NCBI RefSeq assembly: GCF_024734665.1
Contig: NZ_CP102931.1
Location: forward strand, 2,168,001-2,232,000
DNA length: 64,000 nucleotides
Direction of reading: 5' to 3'
DNA from: Variovorax paradoxus
Lineage (GTDB): Bacteria > Pseudomonadota > Gammaproteobacteria > Burkholderiales > Burkholderiaceae_C
Part shown: one piece after another, positions 53,346 through 62,064 of the stretch
Position numbering within the stretch: position 1 is the first letter of the stretch
Layout: each line of letters begins with the position of its first letter
Made by a program: the position numbers and the translations under genes
Notes under the pieces: model-generated
Seen by the model: the letters and a program-made list of their open reading frames with translations, nothing else
Database searches by the model: none
What the model was told of the DNA's origin: nothing

Positions 53346-54370
53346 GCCGGTGCCTGCTCCGCGCCGTGGGCCACCCATGCATCGATGGCGCGAAGCGCGG
53401 CGCTGCGTTGCGGTGGCGTGATGAAGGCGGCCTCGAAGCTGTTGCGCGCCAGGCTCACCATGTCGTCGCGCCCGAGGCCGAGCGCCTGCTGGCACGCGAG
53501 GTAGTTGTCGTTGACGTAGCCGCCGAAGTAGGAGGGGTCGTCGGAGTTGACGGTCACGCACAGGCCCGCGTCCATGAGCCTGCGCAGAGGGTGCGCGGCC
53601 ATCGAGGGCACCAACTGCAGCTTCAGGTTGGACAGCGGACACACCGTGAGCGGAATGCGCTGCTGTGCCAGTTGCGCGACGAGCGCGGGGTCGTCGAGAC
53701 AGGCGTTGCCATGGTCCAGGCGCTGCACCTGCAGCAGCTCGACCGCTTCGCGCACATAGGCGGCCGGGCCTTCCTCGCCCGCATGTGCCACCACCTTGAA
53801 GCCGCGTTCGCGGCAGCGGCGGAAGAACTCGGCGAACTTCGAGGGCGGGTTGCCCACCTCCGCACCGCCAAGGCCGAAGCCCAGCAGCCGGTCGTACCAG
53901 GGGCGCAGGTCGTCGAGCAGCGCAAGCGCCTCGTCCTCGCTGCGGTGGCGCTGCACCACGACGATCAGGCCCGAGCTGATGCTGTCTTCGGCCTGCGCGG
54001 CATCCATGGCGCCGAGCACACCTTCCATCACCGCGGCCAGCGGCACTCCGCGGCTGGTGTGGCCTTGCACGCCCAGGAACATCTCCGCATGCAGCACGCG
54101 ATCGGCGTGCGCGCGGCGCAGGTAGTCGCGCGTCACGTCGTGGAAGTCCTGCGGCTGGACGAGCACACGGCAGCCGTCGTAGTACAGGTTCAGAAAGTCC
54201 TGCAGGTCGGTGAAGCGGTAGGCGGCGCGCAGCTCTTCTTCCGTCTGCCAGCGGATGGCCACGCCGTTGCGCCGGGCCAGCCGCAGGAAAAGCCCGGGCT
54301 CGATCGAGCCTTCGATGTGCATGTGCAGTTCGGCCTTGGGCAGGCCAGCGATGAATTGTTCGGGTGTCAC
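53342..54370 (-). CDS. Adenine-deaminase-like enzyme (adenosine deaminase superfamily)
   Basis: The 342-residue enzyme begins with GTG, one base from the stop of the receptor gene. The zinc ligands and active site are visible: ELHMHIEGS (His16, His18), VVAHAGEEGPAAYV, RLDHGNACLDD and VTVNSDDPSYFGGYVNDNY. The SYFGGYV version of the last motif is that of adenine deaminases (AAH1/PA0148 type) rather than adenosine deaminases. It would turn adenine, or a 6-amino purine, into hypoxanthine and ammonia. Being inside an importer operon is unusual and suggests the transporter carries a purine-like compound. Confidence 0.85.
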   Translation of the reverse strand: MTPEQFIAGLPKAELHMHIEGSIEPGLFLRLARRNGVAIRWQTEEELRAAYRFTDLQDFLNLYYDGCRVLVQPQDFHDVTRDYLRRAHADRVLHAEMFLGVQGHTSRGVPLAAVMEGVLGAMDAAQAEDSISSGLIVVVQRHRSEDEALALLDDLRPWYDRLLGFGLGGAEVGNPPSKFAEFFRRCRERGFKVVAHAGEEGPAAYVREAVELLQVQRLDHGNACLDDPALVAQLAQQRIPLTVCPLSNLKLQLVPSMAAHPLRRLMDAGLCVTVNSDDPSYFGGYVNDNYLACQQALGLGRDDMVSLARNSFEAAFITPPQRSAALRAIDAWVAHGAEQAPA

Positions 54371-54371
54371 G

Positions 54372-55502
54372 TCACAGCCCCTTGCAGGCCTTGGCGGCCT
54401 CGATGACGGCGTTGCGATCGAAGCGGTTGATGGCCTCGACGAAGCCGGGCTTCAGGTAGAGCATCGACTCGGGCGGCAGCGTGCGCTTGATCAGGCCGTC
54501 CTTGAGCATCGCGTCCTGCATTCGGCCGTAGGCGGCCGGGCTCATCGCGCCGATCAGCTTGCCGCCGTTCATTGTCTGTGCGTCGGCCATCGTCTCGAGC
54601 TGCGTCCGCAGGAGCGCAAGGTCCCATTTGGCGAGCGTGGCTTCGTCAGCACCCGTGGGCTTGGCGCCGGGAAAGTGCTTCCAGTGGATCTGGCGGGCGC
54701 ACTCGGGATCGGTCTGTGCGAACAGCGTTGCCTTGGCCGCGCCGCGCGCGATGGCCTCGACCATCGCCGGGTCGGCGTCGATGGTCTTCTGCATGGTGGC
54801 GAAGGTGAAGTCGGGCAGCGAGCGCCACGACGGATCGAACAATATGCGCATGTTCGCGCCCGCGTTCTGGAAGCCGGTGAGTGCGGAGCCCCAGAACATC
54901 AACGCCTGCACGCGGCCCGCGCGCATCGCCTCCAGCGCCGGCGCGCCGGCACCGGTGGCGATGATCTGCACGTCGGTGTCGGGGTTGACGCCGTTGGCGC
55001 GCAGGTAGCCCTTGAGCAGCGGCATGCCGCCCGTGCCCAGGCTGAAGATGCCGATCTTCTTGCCCTTGAGGTCCGCCACCGTCTTCACGGGGCTGTCCTG
55101 CGGCACGCCTACGCCCCAGTCGATCACGCCCGTGCCCATGAGCCCGCGCACGGCGACGTTGTTCTCGGTGTTGGCCTGGATCAGCCCGGTGGAGTTGATC
55201 TGCGCGAAATCGACGCCGCCAGCCACCATCTGCTGGATGCCCTGCAGCGAGCCGCCGGTGGTGACGATCTTCACGTCGTAGCCCTCGTCCTTCCAGTAGC
55301 CCAGCGCGATGGGCAGCGTCAGCCATGGGTAGGTGACGTTGACGACCTGGGTGCCCAGCGCGATGGTCACGGGCTTCAGCGGCTTGTTCTGGGCCTGCGC
55401 CACGGTGGCAGACAGCAGGAGGACCAGGGCGGCGAGCGCGGCCGCGGCCCGTGCGGCAAAGCGGGCGGGGTGGGCGAAGGCGAGTTTCAGATGGGGGGGC
55501 AT
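54372..55502 (-). CDS. NMT1/THI5-type ABC substrate-binding protein
   Basis: The 376-residue receptor has a signal peptide (ARAAAALAALVLLLSATVAQA) and the NMT1/THI5-like pattern: LGYWKDEGYDVKIVTTGGS, GGVDFAQINSTGL, VADLKGKKIGIFSLGTGGMP and ATGAGAPALEAMRAGRVQAL. This family includes receptors for pyrimidine thiamin precursors and for sulfonates or nitrate. It is the first gene of the purine-type operon; a strong dyad lies between its start and the predicted promoter area. Confidence 0.9.
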   Translation of the reverse strand: MPPHLKLAFAHPARFAARAAAALAALVLLLSATVAQAQNKPLKPVTIALGTQVVNVTYPWLTLPIALGYWKDEGYDVKIVTTGGSLQGIQQMVAGGVDFAQINSTGLIQANTENNVAVRGLMGTGVIDWGVGVPQDSPVKTVADLKGKKIGIFSLGTGGMPLLKGYLRANGVNPDTDVQIIATGAGAPALEAMRAGRVQALMFWGSALTGFQNAGANMRILFDPSWRSLPDFTFATMQKTIDADPAMVEAIARGAAKATLFAQTDPECARQIHWKHFPGAKPTGADEATLAKWDLALLRTQLETMADAQTMNGGKLIGAMSPAAYGRMQDAMLKDGLIKRTLPPESMLYLKPGFVEAINRFDRNAVIEAAKACKGL

Positions 55503-55503
55503 G

Positions 55504-55529
55504 AACGATCCTGTGTTGGTCGGATCGTT
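55504..55529 (-). promoter_or_regulatory. Inverted repeat directly before the importer operon start codon
   Basis: AACGATCC and GGATCGTT, perfect 8-bp arms with a ten-base spacer, end one base before the ATG of the receptor gene when read on the minus strand. The downstream arm includes AGGATC, the only ribosome-binding-like sequence. In RNA the hairpin would hide this site; in DNA it could be an operator. Both are inferences. Confidence 0.55.
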
Positions 55530-55646
55530 GCGAGATTAGCCCTGGGAACCAATCGCTGTGGATCAATATTCCGTCAGCATTGTTCTGATTTTTCGCACAT
55601 TGAATCGCCCGGCTCGCATGCTGTTCCGGTGCGGTTTGCAGCGCGT

Positions 55647-55668
55647 CGTGCGGAGGCTTGTCCGCACG
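55647..55668 (-). terminator. Stem-loop after the DUF2167 gene
   Basis: CGTGCGGA and TCCGCACG pair over 8 bp with a six-base loop, 13 bases beyond the DUF2167 stop. No T run follows on the minus strand, so it is only a possible terminator. Confidence 0.4.
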
Positions 55669-55681
55669 CGGCTGCTGTTTG

Positions 55682-56614
55682 CTAGTTGCTGTTGCGCTTG
55701 AACAGCTTCGCGATGCCCCAGAGCGCCGCGCCGCCCGCCACCACGGCCAGCTTGGCGAACTTGGCCAGGAAGGCCAGGGCGATCGCGAACAGGCCCAGCT
55801 TCTTCACCGCCACGCCCGCCACCAGCGCGGCCAGGCCGTAGGCGGCGACCTTGTCGGTCGAGGAGTTGAAGTCCGCGTACTTCTTGCCGTCGTCGTACTG
55901 GATCGCGCCGAGCAGCTTGCTCGCGTCGGGCTTGTACTTGTCGAGGTCCTTCGCGTTGGTGATGAGGTTCAGGCTCAGATAGCCCTCGCGGCCCAGCGCG
56001 TAGGTGTTGTAGTTGACACCCTGGTTGCCGTCGGTGCTGCCCTTGCGCTGGGACAGGGCCGACCACACGAGGCGGTGCGATGCGGCCTCGTACTGCGGCT
56101 TCTGCGCCCAGCCCGTCACCTCGATGGCGGGAATGCCGCGCTTGGCGCGCTCCTCGTTGGCGGCCTCGGTGCCTTCCTTCAGGCTCTTGAGCAGGTCGTC
56201 GGCGTTCCAGTCCTTCGCATCGTCGTCCTTGATGTAGCCCTCTTTGACGAACTTCACGACGGCCATCCAGTCGGCGTCGTCGGCGGGGAAGACTACGCCG
56301 ACGAAGGTGTCGTCGGTGCGGTTGCCCATGCTGCGCATCAACTGCGCGGCCGCTGGCGTCGGCACCCACACGTAGCCGGCGGGCAGCTGCAGGTGGGCCT
56401 GGTCCCGCAGCACAATGTCGGCGGGGCCGGCTCTCTGCACGGCCTTGGCGGCCTTGAATGCGGCGTCCTGTTCGGCTTCCAGTGAACTGGCGGTCGAAGC
56501 AGGGGCAGTGGTGGACGGGGTGGTTGGCGATGCGGCGTGAGCGGTGTTGTGCGCCACGAAAGCGGCGCACGCGAGCAGCACGCCGGCCGTCAGGCGGGCG
56601 GTTTGAATACGCAA
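55682..56614 (-). CDS. DUF2167 membrane-anchored protein
   Basis: I prefer the TTG at 56614, which has GAGGAGAGAG upstream, giving 310 residues; an ATG at 56686 would add 24 polar residues before the signal sequence. After the signal peptide (LTAGVLLACAAFVAHNTAHA) come DUF2167 motifs: GYVWVPTPAAAQLMR, DDTFVGVVFP, EGYIKDDDAKDWNADDLLKSL and IEVTGWAQKPQYEAASHRL. One or two hydrophobic segments near the C-terminus anchor it. Function unknown; it has no clear operon partner. Confidence 0.87.
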   Translation of the reverse strand: MRIQTARLTAGVLLACAAFVAHNTAHAASPTTPSTTAPASTASSLEAEQDAAFKAAKAVQRAGPADIVLRDQAHLQLPAGYVWVPTPAAAQLMRSMGNRTDDTFVGVVFPADDADWMAVVKFVKEGYIKDDDAKDWNADDLLKSLKEGTEAANEERAKRGIPAIEVTGWAQKPQYEAASHRLVWSALSQRKGSTDGNQGVNYNTYALGREGYLSLNLITNAKDLDKYKPDASKLLGAIQYDDGKKYADFNSSTDKVAAYGLAALVAGVAVKKLGLFAIALAFLAKFAKLAVVAGGAALWGIAKLFKRNSN

Positions 56615-56723
56615 GTTCTCTCTCCTCGGTTGTTGTCTGTTTGGCGAGCCGGGAGAGTTTAAGAGTTCAGGTATCGCTCCATTCATGCGTCTGCTCGAGA
56701 TGCCGACGCTGGGTGTTCGCGCA

Positions 56724-57656
56724 TCACGTGCTCAACCATCGCCCTTGCGGCCAGGCTCCGGATTGGACGGCCCGCCGCGCCTGCTCGATCAACAGATCCA
56801 CAGCGCAGCGCACATGGCGTCCCGAGGGCCGGTTTGCCGGCAGCGCCAGCACGATGGTGCGCGCCACAGGCGGATCGGCAAGCGGGGCACCCGACAGCTT
56901 TCCGGTCTGCAGGTCTTCCGCCACGGCAATGGGAGGCAGGATTGTGAGCCCGTGTCCACCCAGCACCAGGCTGCGCTGGACGCTCAGCGCATTGGTCTCC
57001 GCGGAGATGTCCAGCGTGACGTTGCTCACCGCGCAGGCGTGCTCTACCAATGCACGAATGCCGTGCGGTGTGCTCGGCAGCACGAGCTTGCCGCCGGCAA
57101 GGCTCGCCAATGAAACCGGCGTGTCGCTTCGCAGCCCCGCCTTCTTCGAGCCGATGACCCACAGCGGCTCTTCGATCAACGGTGTGGTTTGCACCTCGGG
57201 CGAGCGTTCGGCGCCGTACAGCAGCGCCGCATCGACTTCCCCGGAAACCAGCCAACGCATCAGCGTGCCGGCATAGCCCATTGCAATGCGGATGCGTATG
57301 CCCGGATAGGCGCTGGCCAGCGCGGTGACCAGAGGGCTCGAGAGGGTGTCGATCGTGCTGGGCAGCAGGCCGAGCGTTACCAGCCCCGAGACTCCCGCAC
57401 CGGTGCCGGCAATCTCGATGCGCGCCCTGTCGAGTTCCAGCATGGCGCGCCGCGCATATCCCGCCAGCGCATGGCCGGCATCGGTCAGGACCATGCCATG
57501 CCGCTCGCGCTCGAACAGCGGTGCGCCGACGTCTTCTTCGAGCAGGCGCAACTGGCGAGACACGGCGGGCTGCACCAGGTGCAGCACCTCGGCTGCGCGC
57601 GTCACGTTTCCGGTGTCGGCGACGGTCAGGAAAGCGCGGAGATGTTTCAGGTCCAT
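56724..57656 (-). CDS. LysR-family transcriptional regulator
   Basis: From the ATG at 57656 the protein has 310 residues with helix-turn-helix LRAFLTVADTGNVTRAAEVLH and LVQPAVSRQLRLLEEDVGAP and a standard effector domain. It is divergent from the two-subunit decarboxylase gene at 57764 and is the likely regulator of that catabolic operon. The gap of 107 bases holds a direct repeat ATTCTAT and dyad elements. Confidence 0.92.
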   Translation of the reverse strand: MDLKHLRAFLTVADTGNVTRAAEVLHLVQPAVSRQLRLLEEDVGAPLFERERHGMVLTDAGHALAGYARRAMLELDRARIEIAGTGAGVSGLVTLGLLPSTIDTLSSPLVTALASAYPGIRIRIAMGYAGTLMRWLVSGEVDAALLYGAERSPEVQTTPLIEEPLWVIGSKKAGLRSDTPVSLASLAGGKLVLPSTPHGIRALVEHACAVSNVTLDISAETNALSVQRSLVLGGHGLTILPPIAVAEDLQTGKLSGAPLADPPVARTIVLALPANRPSGRHVRCAVDLLIEQARRAVQSGAWPQGRWLST

Positions 57657-57763
57657 GGAGCGATGCCGGATCGTGATGGAGGAATGCCGAGATTCTATTT
57701 CTCCGAGGTAGCCATCAAATTCTATGATTCCTCGGCCGATCCACTCCACGCCGTCTACAGAGC
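57657..57763. promoter_or_regulatory. Divergent promoter region of the decarboxylase cluster
   Basis: The gap holds GGAATG...ATTCCTC dyad parts, a CCGAGG/CCTCGG inverted repeat (57703-57708 and 57730-57735), and two ATTCTAT copies 25 bases apart. A TATGAT (57723-57728) could be the -10 for the rightward operon, with no good -35, as expected of a LysR-activated promoter. Confidence 0.45.
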
Positions 57764-58300
57764 ATGAATCACACCCCCACACCGGCGCCTGCCTGGCAGG
57801 AGACCGTCTTCAAGGTCCTCAAGGCCGGTGGCGTCGACCAGATTGCCTACGTGCCCGACGCCGGCCATTCGCACGTCATCCGCAGCGCCATCGCCGACTC
57901 GGAAATCGAAGACATCGTCCTCACGACCGAAGAGGAGGGCGTTGCCATCGCCGCAGGCGCCTGGCTTGGCGGCAAGCGCTCTGTGCTGCTGATGCAAAGC
58001 AGCGGCGTCGGCAACTGCGTGAACATGTTCTCCCTGTTGCAGGCGGCGGACTTCCCGTTCTTCACGCTGGTCACGATGCGCGGCGAATACGCCGAGTTCA
58101 ATCCGTGGCAAGGCCCGATGGGCAAGGCCACGCAGGGGGCGCTCGAACTGATGGGCATCCACGTGCTGCGCGTGTCGCATCCCGATGAAGTCGAGGAAAT
58201 CGTGAGCGCGGGCTACGACGCCGCATTCGAGGCCGGCGAGAAAGTCGCCGTGCTGTTGGGGCAGAGCCTGATCGGGCGCAAGAAGTGGGAGCGCAAGTGA
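57764..58300 (+). CDS. TPP-dependent decarboxylase, alpha (PYR) subunit, sulfopyruvate-decarboxylase-like
   Basis: The 178-residue protein is the pyrimidine-binding half of a split TPP enzyme. The catalytic glutamate lies in TTEEEGVAIAAGAWLGGK, and VLLMQSSGVGNCVNMF and TLVTMRGEYAEFNPWQ follow. This pattern and the split match ComD of sulfopyruvate decarboxylase and phosphonopyruvate decarboxylase relatives. The stop overlaps the next ATG by one base (TGATG). Substrate is uncertain; a 2-oxo acid such as sulfopyruvate or another 3-substituted pyruvate is likely. Confidence 0.83.
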   Translation: MNHTPTPAPAWQETVFKVLKAGGVDQIAYVPDAGHSHVIRSAIADSEIEDIVLTTEEEGVAIAAGAWLGGKRSVLLMQSSGVGNCVNMFSLLQAADFPFFTLVTMRGEYAEFNPWQGPMGKATQGALELMGIHVLRVSHPDEVEEIVSAGYDAAFEAGEKVAVLLGQSLIGRKKWERK

Positions 58301-58896
58301 TGAACCAGACCGCAATGAAGCCCCGCGCCGATCGCCGCGCCTTCGTGTCCAGGCTGCTGTCGTCGGTGCCGGAGGCACTGGTCGTCACGGGATTGGGCTC
58401 CGCCTCCTACGACGTGTTCGCGGCCGGTGACCGTGACCTGAACTACTACCTCTGGGGTGCGATGGGCGGTGCCGCGGCGCTCGGCCTGGGTCTTGCATTG
58501 GCCCAGCCCTCGCGTTCTGTGGTGGTGATCACTGGTGACGGCGAGCAACTCATGGGCATCGGCAGCCTTGCCACCATCGCGGCCAAGCAGCCGCGAAACC
58601 TGAGCATCGTCGTGCTGGACAACGGGCACTTCGGAGAGACCGGCATGCAGCGCAGCCACTCGAGCCTGGGGACAGACCTGGTTGCAGTTGCCAAGGGCTT
58701 CGGGATTGCCGATGCCTTCACGACGGACAGCCTGGAAGGCTCCGAGCAGGTTGCACGCCGCATTCTGGCGCGCGACGGCGTGTCTTTTGCGCAGGTGTTC
58801 ATCGATGCCAACGAGCCGCCCCGGGCGCTGCCGCCGCGCGATGGTCCGTTCATCAAGAACCGGTTTCGCGCTGCGCTCGGCCTGAGGCCGTTCTGA
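58300..58896 (+). CDS. TPP-dependent decarboxylase, beta (PP) subunit, ComE-like
   Basis: The 198-residue partner binds the TPP diphosphate through GDGEQLMGIGSLATIAAKQ ... VVLDNGHFGETG, the GDG-(x)n-N magnesium motif. YYLWGAMGGAAALGLGLALA is the usual start of this domain. It overlaps the genes on both sides (TGATG at each junction), so the decarboxylase and the aldehyde dehydrogenase are made together. The product aldehyde would be the dehydrogenase substrate. Confidence 0.85.
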   Translation: MNQTAMKPRADRRAFVSRLLSSVPEALVVTGLGSASYDVFAAGDRDLNYYLWGAMGGAAALGLGLALAQPSRSVVVITGDGEQLMGIGSLATIAAKQPRNLSIVVLDNGHFGETGMQRSHSSLGTDLVAVAKGFGIADAFTTDSLEGSEQVARRILARDGVSFAQVFIDANEPPRALPPRDGPFIKNRFRAALGLRPF

Positions 58897-60374
58897 TGCG
58901 ACGCTACCAACTCCGCATCGACGGGAAGTCGGTTCCGCCGCAAGGTGAAGCATGGTTCGAGAGCCAGAACCCGTATACCGGCGAGAGCTGGGCGGAGATA
59001 CCGCGCGGCGATACGCGCGATGTGGATGCTGCCGTGCAGGCAGCCCATGCGGCATTGACCAGCGGTCCCTGGGCCGAGCTCACGGCCACGCAGCGCGGTG
59101 CATTGCTGCGCCGTCTCGGCGACCTGATCGCTCGCGACGCTGCCAAACTGGCCGCCACCGAGGTGCGCGACAACGGCAAGCTGCTCGCGGAGATGCAGGG
59201 GCAACTCAACTACATACCGCAGTGGTTCCACTACTACGGCGGGCTGGCCGACAAGGTGCAGGGCAGCACGCTGCCGCTCGACAAGAAGGGCTACTTCGCC
59301 TTCACCCGCCACGAGCCCGTGGGGGTCGTGGCCGCCATCACGCCCTGGAATTCGCCGCTGATGCTGCTGAGCTGGAAGGTCGCGCCTGCGCTGGCGGCAG
59401 GCTGCACCGTGGTCGTCAAGCCTTCGGAATTCACCTCCGCCTCAACGCTCGAGTTTGCGGAGCTGTTCGACGAAGCGGGTTTTCCGCCTGGCGTGTTCAA
59501 CGTCGTGACCGGCTTTGGCCCGGAGGTCGGCACTCCGTTGGTCGAGCATCCATTGGTCAGCAAGATCAGCTTCACCGGATCGGACACCACAGGCCGCCTC
59601 ATCAACGAGAAGGCCGGCCGGCACCTCAAGCACACGGCGATGGAGCTGGGCGGCAAGTCTCCCAACATCGTCTTTGAAGACGCCGACATCGAGCAGGCCG
59701 TGTTCGGCGCGATCTCGGGCATCTTTGCGGCCACGGGCCAGACCTGCATCGCAGGTTCCCGCTTGCTGGTGCAGGACAGCATCCATGACGCATTCGTCGA
59801 GCGCCTGCTTGCGGTGGCGCGCACCGCGCGCATGGGCGACCCGATGGACCCCCACACCCAGGTCGGCCCGGTGACCACGCCGCCCCAGTACCGGAAGGTG
59901 CTGGAGTACATCGACATCGCGCGCAGCGAGGGTGCCACGGTGGTCCTCGGTGGCGAGAAGGGCACGGCACCCGAATGCGGCAAGGGCTGGTTCGTGCAGC
60001 CCACCATCTTCACCGGCGTGCGCAACGACATGCGCATTGCGCAGGAGGAGGTGTTCGGCCCGGTGCTGTCGGTGATCCGGTTCAAGGACGAAGACGATGC
60101 ACTGCGCGTCGCCAACGGGGTGCGCTTCGGGTTGGCGGCCGCCGTCTGGACCAGCGACATCGGCCGTGCCATCCGCATGTCCGAGAAATTGCAGGCCGGC
60201 ACTGTCTGGGTCAACACCTACAGGGCCGTGAGCTTCATGGCGCCATTCGGCGGCTACAAGGACTCGGGGCTGGGGCGCGAGAACGGCATCGACGCCATCC
60301 GCGAGTACCTGCAGACCAAATGCGTCTGGATCAACAGCGGCGCCGTGGCCGCCAACCCTTTCGTGATGCGCTGA
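58896..60374 (+). CDS. NAD(P)-dependent aldehyde dehydrogenase
   Basis: The 492-residue enzyme has the catalytic glutamate in TAMELGGKSPNIVF and cysteine in ATGQTCIAGSRLLVQ, with the asparagine in AAITPWNSPL and a C-terminal QEEVFGPVLSVIRF. It resembles betaine/hydroxymuconic-semialdehyde-type dehydrogenases. Coupled by TGATG to the two decarboxylase subunits, it most likely oxidises the aldehyde they release, so that a 2-oxo acid becomes an acid one carbon shorter. Confidence 0.93.
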   Translation: MRRYQLRIDGKSVPPQGEAWFESQNPYTGESWAEIPRGDTRDVDAAVQAAHAALTSGPWAELTATQRGALLRRLGDLIARDAAKLAATEVRDNGKLLAEMQGQLNYIPQWFHYYGGLADKVQGSTLPLDKKGYFAFTRHEPVGVVAAITPWNSPLMLLSWKVAPALAAGCTVVVKPSEFTSASTLEFAELFDEAGFPPGVFNVVTGFGPEVGTPLVEHPLVSKISFTGSDTTGRLINEKAGRHLKHTAMELGGKSPNIVFEDADIEQAVFGAISGIFAATGQTCIAGSRLLVQDSIHDAFVERLLAVARTARMGDPMDPHTQVGPVTTPPQYRKVLEYIDIARSEGATVVLGGEKGTAPECGKGWFVQPTIFTGVRNDMRIAQEEVFGPVLSVIRFKDEDDALRVANGVRFGLAAAVWTSDIGRAIRMSEKLQAGTVWVNTYRAVSFMAPFGGYKDSGLGRENGIDAIREYLQTKCVWINSGAVAANPFVMR

Positions 60375-60453
60375 CCCGGCCGGTTTACATTGCGGGCCTG
60401 AGCCGATCCCATCGCGAGTGGTCGCTCAGCAGGCTATCAAGCAAGGAAACCGG

Positions 60454-61224
60454 ATGCGACTGGACGAGCAGGTACAGGGGTGGCTCACGCGAACGCCCGG
60501 GCTGGTCGAGACACTTTTCGACAGGCTGCCGGACGTGCTGTTCTACGTCAAAGACGAGCAGGGCCGCTACCTTTGGGCGAACCAGACCTTGATTGACCGC
60601 GCCGGCCTGCAGGGCGGCGAAAGCGTCGTGGGAAAGACCGCGGACCAGCTGTTCCCGGTGACCGGATTGAGCACGGTGGCGCAAGACCTCGAAGTCATCG
60701 GCAGCGGCCGTCCGATCCGTGAGCTGCTGCGCCTGTACCAGACCTACCGTGGCGACCGGTACTGGTGCCTGAGCTCCAAGTTCCCTTTGCTGGATGCCGA
60801 CAACCGCATCGTCGGATTGGCCGGCTTGTCGCGTGACTTGCCCCGCCCCAACGAGCGCCACCACAGTTATCGCCGGCTGAAAAGGTTTCTGGACTTCATC
60901 GACGAGGGTCTCGATCGATCGGTCCTGATCGCCGACGCGGCGGACCATGCGTCGGTATCGATGGACACGCTCGGGCGCCTGGTGCTCGAGGTTTTCCACG
61001 TGACGCCCAAGCAGTTGCTGATGAAGAAGCGCATCGACAAGGCGTGCCAGCTGCTGGAGGAAACGCCAGCGTCCATCACGGAAGTGGCTGCGGCATGCGG
61101 GTACGCCGATCACAGCGCCTTTTCGCGCCAGTTCAAGGTGGCGACGAACATGACGCCGGCGCAGTACCGGGCTTCGCGTTTCGACTATGCAGAAAACCGC
61201 AACCAGGTGCGTCGTGCGTTCTAG
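60454..61224 (+). CDS. PAS-domain AraC-family regulator
   Basis: From the ATG at 60454, with AAGGAAA upstream, the protein has 256 residues. A PAS-like domain (residues about 20-130; PDVLFYVKDEQGRYLWANQT) is followed by an AraC DNA-binding part: MKKRIDKACQLLEETPASIT and VAAACGYADHSAFSRQFKVA. This is the layout of PAS_4-AraC regulators near catabolic genes. It lies inside the operon and may respond to a metabolite or redox state. Confidence 0.87.
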   Translation: MRLDEQVQGWLTRTPGLVETLFDRLPDVLFYVKDEQGRYLWANQTLIDRAGLQGGESVVGKTADQLFPVTGLSTVAQDLEVIGSGRPIRELLRLYQTYRGDRYWCLSSKFPLLDADNRIVGLAGLSRDLPRPNERHHSYRRLKRFLDFIDEGLDRSVLIADAADHASVSMDTLGRLVLEVFHVTPKQLLMKKRIDKACQLLEETPASITEVAAACGYADHSAFSRQFKVATNMTPAQYRASRFDYAENRNQVRRAF

Positions 61225-61257
61225 CTGCGCCTGACCCTCGCGCGCAGAATTTCCGGC

Positions 61258-62058
61258 ATGAACTGTTTGATCGTTTATGCCCACCCCGAGCCTGCATCCT
61301 TCAACGGGGCGCTGAAAGACGTCGCCATCCGCGAGCTGGAGCGCATGGGCCATACGGTCGTCGTCAGCGACCTCTACCGTATGGGCTGGAATCCGGCGCT
61401 GGGCCCCGCCGACTTCGATGGCGAACGTGCGAATGCCGACTACCTGGATCTCTCCCGGGAACAGGAGCATGCATTTGCCACCGGCGGGCAGAGCCCGGAC
61501 GTGATGGCAGAGCAGGCCAAGGTCATGGCCGCCGACTTCGTGCTGCTGCAATTTCCGGTCTGGTGGTTTTCGATGCCCGCCATCCTCAAGGGATGGGTCG
61601 ACCGTGTTCTCAGCCGGGGCTTTGCCTACTCGGCAGGGCGCAAATACGAAACCGGGCATTTCAAGGGCAAGCGCGCGATGCTCAGCATCACGACAGGCAC
61701 GGCCTCCACGCTCTATGAGTCCAACGGCATCGACGGCGATCTTCATCATGTGCTCTGGCCCATTCACAACGGCATCCTGGGCTACACCGGATTCACCGTG
61801 CTGCCTCCCTTCGCCGCATGGATGCCTGCGCGCGTGCCGCAGCAGGAGCGGCAGTCTTACCTCGACGCGTATGCCGAGCGCTTGCGCAACCTCGACCAGG
61901 TCGAGCCGCTTTTCTTTCACCCCTGGAGCGACTACGACCATTCGCAGCGGCTCAAGCCGGGTGTTGCCGCACGGTCGGGTGTGCAGTGGAACCCGCTTGC
62001 CGGGCAGACCTTCGAGGAATCGGCCTCGGAGTTCGCGCAACGGCGAACTGCTCGTTGA
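61258..62058 (+). CDS. NAD(P)H-quinone oxidoreductase, flavodoxin-like fold (NQO1/KefF family)
   Basis: The 266-residue protein starts MNCLIVYAHPEPASFNGALK, the FMN/FAD-binding loop of the family, and has VLLQFPVWWFSMPAILKGWVD and LSITTGTASTLYESNG. It is a two-electron reductase for quinones or related compounds. Its place between an AraC gene and an FAD oxidoreductase in a catabolic operon suggests detoxification or a redox step; the exact role is unknown. Confidence 0.88.
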   Translation: MNCLIVYAHPEPASFNGALKDVAIRELERMGHTVVVSDLYRMGWNPALGPADFDGERANADYLDLSREQEHAFATGGQSPDVMAEQAKVMAADFVLLQFPVWWFSMPAILKGWVDRVLSRGFAYSAGRKYETGHFKGKRAMLSITTGTASTLYESNGIDGDLHHVLWPIHNGILGYTGFTVLPPFAAWMPARVPQQERQSYLDAYAERLRNLDQVEPLFFHPWSDYDHSQRLKPGVAARSGVQWNPLAGQTFEESASEFAQRRTAR

Positions 62059-62064
62059 TCGATC

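Noticed and set aside
60398..60429. Dyad CTGAGC/GCTCAG between aldehyde dehydrogenase and AraC-type genes
   Set aside because: Outer bases do not pair and there is no T run, so neither terminator nor operator is convincing.
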